64,000 nt of DNA. Source: Flavobacteriales bacterium (GTDB lineage: Bacteria > Bacteroidota > Bacteroidia > Flavobacteriales > BACL11). Below the pieces are notes generated by a model that ran no database searches, was not told the origin of the DNA, and worked only from the letters and a program-made list of their open reading frames with translations. The stretch is from positions 103,694 to 167,693 of the forward strand of contig PBVH01000012.1 of the NCBI GenBank assembly GCA_002728175.1, given 5' to 3'. Shown here in pieces: positions 62,280 through 64,000 of this stretch (position 1 is its first letter; the number at the start of each line of letters is the position of its first letter). The translations under genes and the position numbers were made by a program.

Positions 62280-63873
62280 AAAATATTTTTTTTACAGTTT
62301 TGTATTAACACTCTTTTTGTTTTCATGTCAAAACAAAAATATTTTAAAAGAAATAGAGAATGATGTGTTATATTTATCAGATGATAAGCTTGAAGGTCGC
62401 GAAACAGGAACGAAAGGAGAAGATCTTGCCGCAGAGTATATAGTAAAAAGATTTGATAAAATTGGTCTTCAAACAAAAGTAGACACGTTTGAGTTTAATG
62501 GTAATGTCGAGGTTAACTTTATTTGTGATATATCAAATTTATATCCAACAAAATATTCTAATAGTTCAGAAGCACTTAATCTTTCGGTTGTTGATGTTAA
62601 TTTTGGGATTCATGCACCAAGCGAAAATTATTCAGACTATAAAAATGTTGAGGTAAAAGATAAAGCAGTTTTAATAAATACATCTTCACCTGATGGTATT
62701 CATCCTCATTCTAAATATGTACAGTATCATTCAATAGGTTCAAGAATCGAGGAAGCAAAAAAAAGAGGAGTAAAGTGTATTATTTTTTTTAATAAAGATA
62801 AAAACGCAGAATCTCTTGCAAAAAAATTCAAAAAATTAAAAAATACTGGACTTCCAGTATTGTTTTTAAACGACTCAAAGGATAAGGTTTTAAATCAAAA
62901 ATTAACATTTAGTTTACAAATAAAAGAACAAAAGTTAAAAGGTAAAAACATTATTGCAAACATCAACAATAATGCTATTAAGACAGTAATAATTGGTGCG
63001 CATTATGATCACATTGGTTGGGGTAAAGAAGGGTCCCGTTATATTGGGGAGCCCGCAATCCATAACGGAGCAGATGATAATGCAAGCGGCGTAGCTGCTC
63101 TGTTTCAGTTGGCAAAAATTCTCAAAAAGAAGAAAGAGAGTTACAATTATATTTTAGTAGCATTTAGCGGTGAAGAAAAAGGACTTTTAGGCTCAAATGC
63201 CTATCTTAAAGAGCAAAACCTAAACAAAGCTAACATTAATTGCATGATTAATTTAGATATGATAGGCAGATTAGACACTTCCAATACGTTACAAATTTTT
63301 GGAACAGGCACATCGCCTTCTTGGAACAATCTCATTGATTCTAATAATACAGACAGTTATTTTAATATAAAAAAAAGCAAGAGCGGGATAGGTCCTTCCG
63401 ACCACACATCTTTTTATTTACATGACATTCCTGTTTTACATTTTTTTACTGGAGCACATGACGATTATCATAAGCCGCAAGATGACGCAGATAAAATAAA
63501 TTATAAAGGTCTAGAAAAAATAATATATTACATTGAAAAAATAGTAAGTGATGTTGCAGCATCTGAACCATTAAAATTTTCTAAAACTAATGATGAAAAC
63601 AGCAAGAGTGTTCCAAAATTTTCAGTTACCCTCGGTGTTGTTCCAGACTATTTGTTTGAAAAACACGGCATGCGGATTGATGGTGTAAGCCCAAATAGAC
63701 CTGCATATAATGCTGGTATTAAAAAAGGAGATATAATAGTTGGTTTAGGAAAGCATGAAATAGAAGACATATACTCTTATATGAAAGCATTGTCTGCATT
63801 TAATAAAAAAGATACTACAAATGCAACAATATTAAGAGGTAAGAAAGAATTAAGTGTTAGAATAATATTTTAA
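62269..63873 (+). CDS. M28 peptidase lipoprotein with PDZ domain
   Basis: 534 residues. Lipoprotein signal ending Cys20 (LFLFSCQNKN). LEGRETGTKGEDLAAEYI is shared with the M28 at 32373. A PA-like insert (about 85-210) is followed by the catalytic domain: HYDHIG, GADDNASG, SGEEKGLLGSNAY, NLDMIGR and SDHTSFYLHDIPVLHFF hold the two-zinc ligands. A C-terminal PDZ domain (about 440-534) has VSPNRPAYNAGIKKGDIIVGLG. It probably works at the outer membrane, binding peptides by the PDZ domain. It overlaps uvrC tail-to-tail by 24 bp. Confidence 0.94.
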   Translation: MEIKKYFFYSFVLTLFLFSCQNKNILKEIENDVLYLSDDKLEGRETGTKGEDLAAEYIVKRFDKIGLQTKVDTFEFNGNVEVNFICDISNLYPTKYSNSSEALNLSVVDVNFGIHAPSENYSDYKNVEVKDKAVLINTSSPDGIHPHSKYVQYHSIGSRIEEAKKRGVKCIIFFNKDKNAESLAKKFKKLKNTGLPVLFLNDSKDKVLNQKLTFSLQIKEQKLKGKNIIANINNNAIKTVIIGAHYDHIGWGKEGSRYIGEPAIHNGADDNASGVAALFQLAKILKKKKESYNYILVAFSGEEKGLLGSNAYLKEQNLNKANINCMINLDMIGRLDTSNTLQIFGTGTSPSWNNLIDSNNTDSYFNIKKSKSGIGPSDHTSFYLHDIPVLHFFTGAHDDYHKPQDDADKINYKGLEKIIYYIEKIVSDVAASEPLKFSKTNDENSKSVPKFSVTLGVVPDYLFEKHGMRIDGVSPNRPAYNAGIKKGDIIVGLGKHEIEDIYSYMKALSAFNKKDTTNATILRGKKELSVRIIF

Positions 63874-64000
63874 TATTTTATTTGATTTAGCATCTCCGAC
63901 AATTTTTTCTAATTCATTTTTACTAGCTAACTTTATTTTGTTCACAGTCCCAAAACAAGCAATTAGTTTTTCTATACTTTTAGGCCCGATTCCAGGTATA
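63850..64000 (-). CDS. uvrC: Excinuclease ABC subunit C, C-terminal fragment
   Basis: The minus-strand frame entering from the right edge encodes 49 residues: IPGIGPKSIEKLIACFGTV then NKIKLASKNELEKIVGDA, ending in a TAA at 63850-63852. This is the helix-hairpin-helix end of UvrC, which cuts either side of DNA lesions with UvrA and UvrB. Only the last 49 residues are in the window. Confidence 0.85.
   Translation of the reverse strand, partial: IPGIGPKSIEKLIACFGTVNKIKLASKNELEKIVGDAKSNKILKYYSNT

Noticed and set aside
1..64000. CRISPR arrays, prophage, insertion sequences, toxin-antitoxin or restriction genes
   Set aside because: No regularly spaced repeats, transposase or integrase motifs, or defence-gene motifs were found on either strand.

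Overview
This window reads as core chromosome of a low-GC, free-living member of the Bacteroidota, most likely a flavobacterium-like lineage (order Flavobacteriales). The evidence is type IX secretion and gliding genes (a PorP/SprF-like protein, SprE/PorW, GldH, and cargo with type A and type B C-terminal sorting domains), Bacteroidota-only families (IPExxxVDY, DUF3108, DUF4292, DUF6168), lipoprotein signals ending in S-C or N-S-C, and promoters of the Bacteroidota form TAnnTTTG. I see no rRNA, phage, insertion sequence, CRISPR array or obvious island. One tRNA (Asn-GTT) is present.

Layout. 1-8.1 kb (minus): a truncated PorP/SprF-like gene behind a 1300-residue type B T9SS cargo protein, an M23-like protein with a changed zinc ligand, DUF3108, gatA and a tatA-type translocase subunit. 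8.1-15.4 kb (minus): an envelope cluster (EnvC-like, DUF4292 lipoprotein, TPR protein, sugar nucleotidyltransferase, dut, flippase) and a crotonase. 15.4-21.4 kb (minus): atpG-A-H-F-E-B with DUF6168 and AtpZ/I proteins and a bactofilin, lacking atpD and atpC. 21.4-24 kb: sprE. 24.1-31.8 kb (plus): M23 peptidase, GH3 protein, dxr, rseP, an antiporter and a lysine-catabolic-type aldehyde dehydrogenase. 31.9-33.9 kb (minus): a frameshifted acetyltransferase, an M28 peptidase, rpiB. 33.9-34.4 kb: an extremely AT-rich stretch without genes. 34.4-64 kb: mixed strands, with an Omp28-like T9SS cargo, rnr, tRNA-Asn, a PfkB kinase, rnhA-purN, the acpP-fabF-rnc-IPExxxVDY-pyk-M42 run, pheS, CvpA, pgk, holB-ricT-gldH-PBP1A-scoAB, a two-domain ABC ATPase, lipB, PGI/PMI, lysS, a rhodanese, an M28-PDZ peptidase and the end of uvrC.

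How it fits together. Most genes serve energy conservation (F1Fo ATP synthase, pgk, pyk), envelope building and gliding/T9SS export, fatty-acid and isoprenoid synthesis, and translation. Nothing here is clearly an undescribed multi-gene system. The best leads are: (i) a switch in strand base bias centred on the AT-rich gap at 33.9-34.4 kb, with a 28-bp dif-sized inverted repeat, suggesting a replication terminus (an origin is not excluded); (ii) an acetyltransferase whose two halves are joined by an A-AAA-AAG heptamer in exactly the phase for -1 frameshifting; (iii) a 15-bp hairpin between atpE and atpF; (iv) four genes whose -7 promoter box ends exactly 4 nt before the start codon, as expected for leaderless mRNAs; (v) nearly every convergent gene pair in the right half overlaps at its 3' ends. 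All family assignments come from reading the translated sequence; no search was run.
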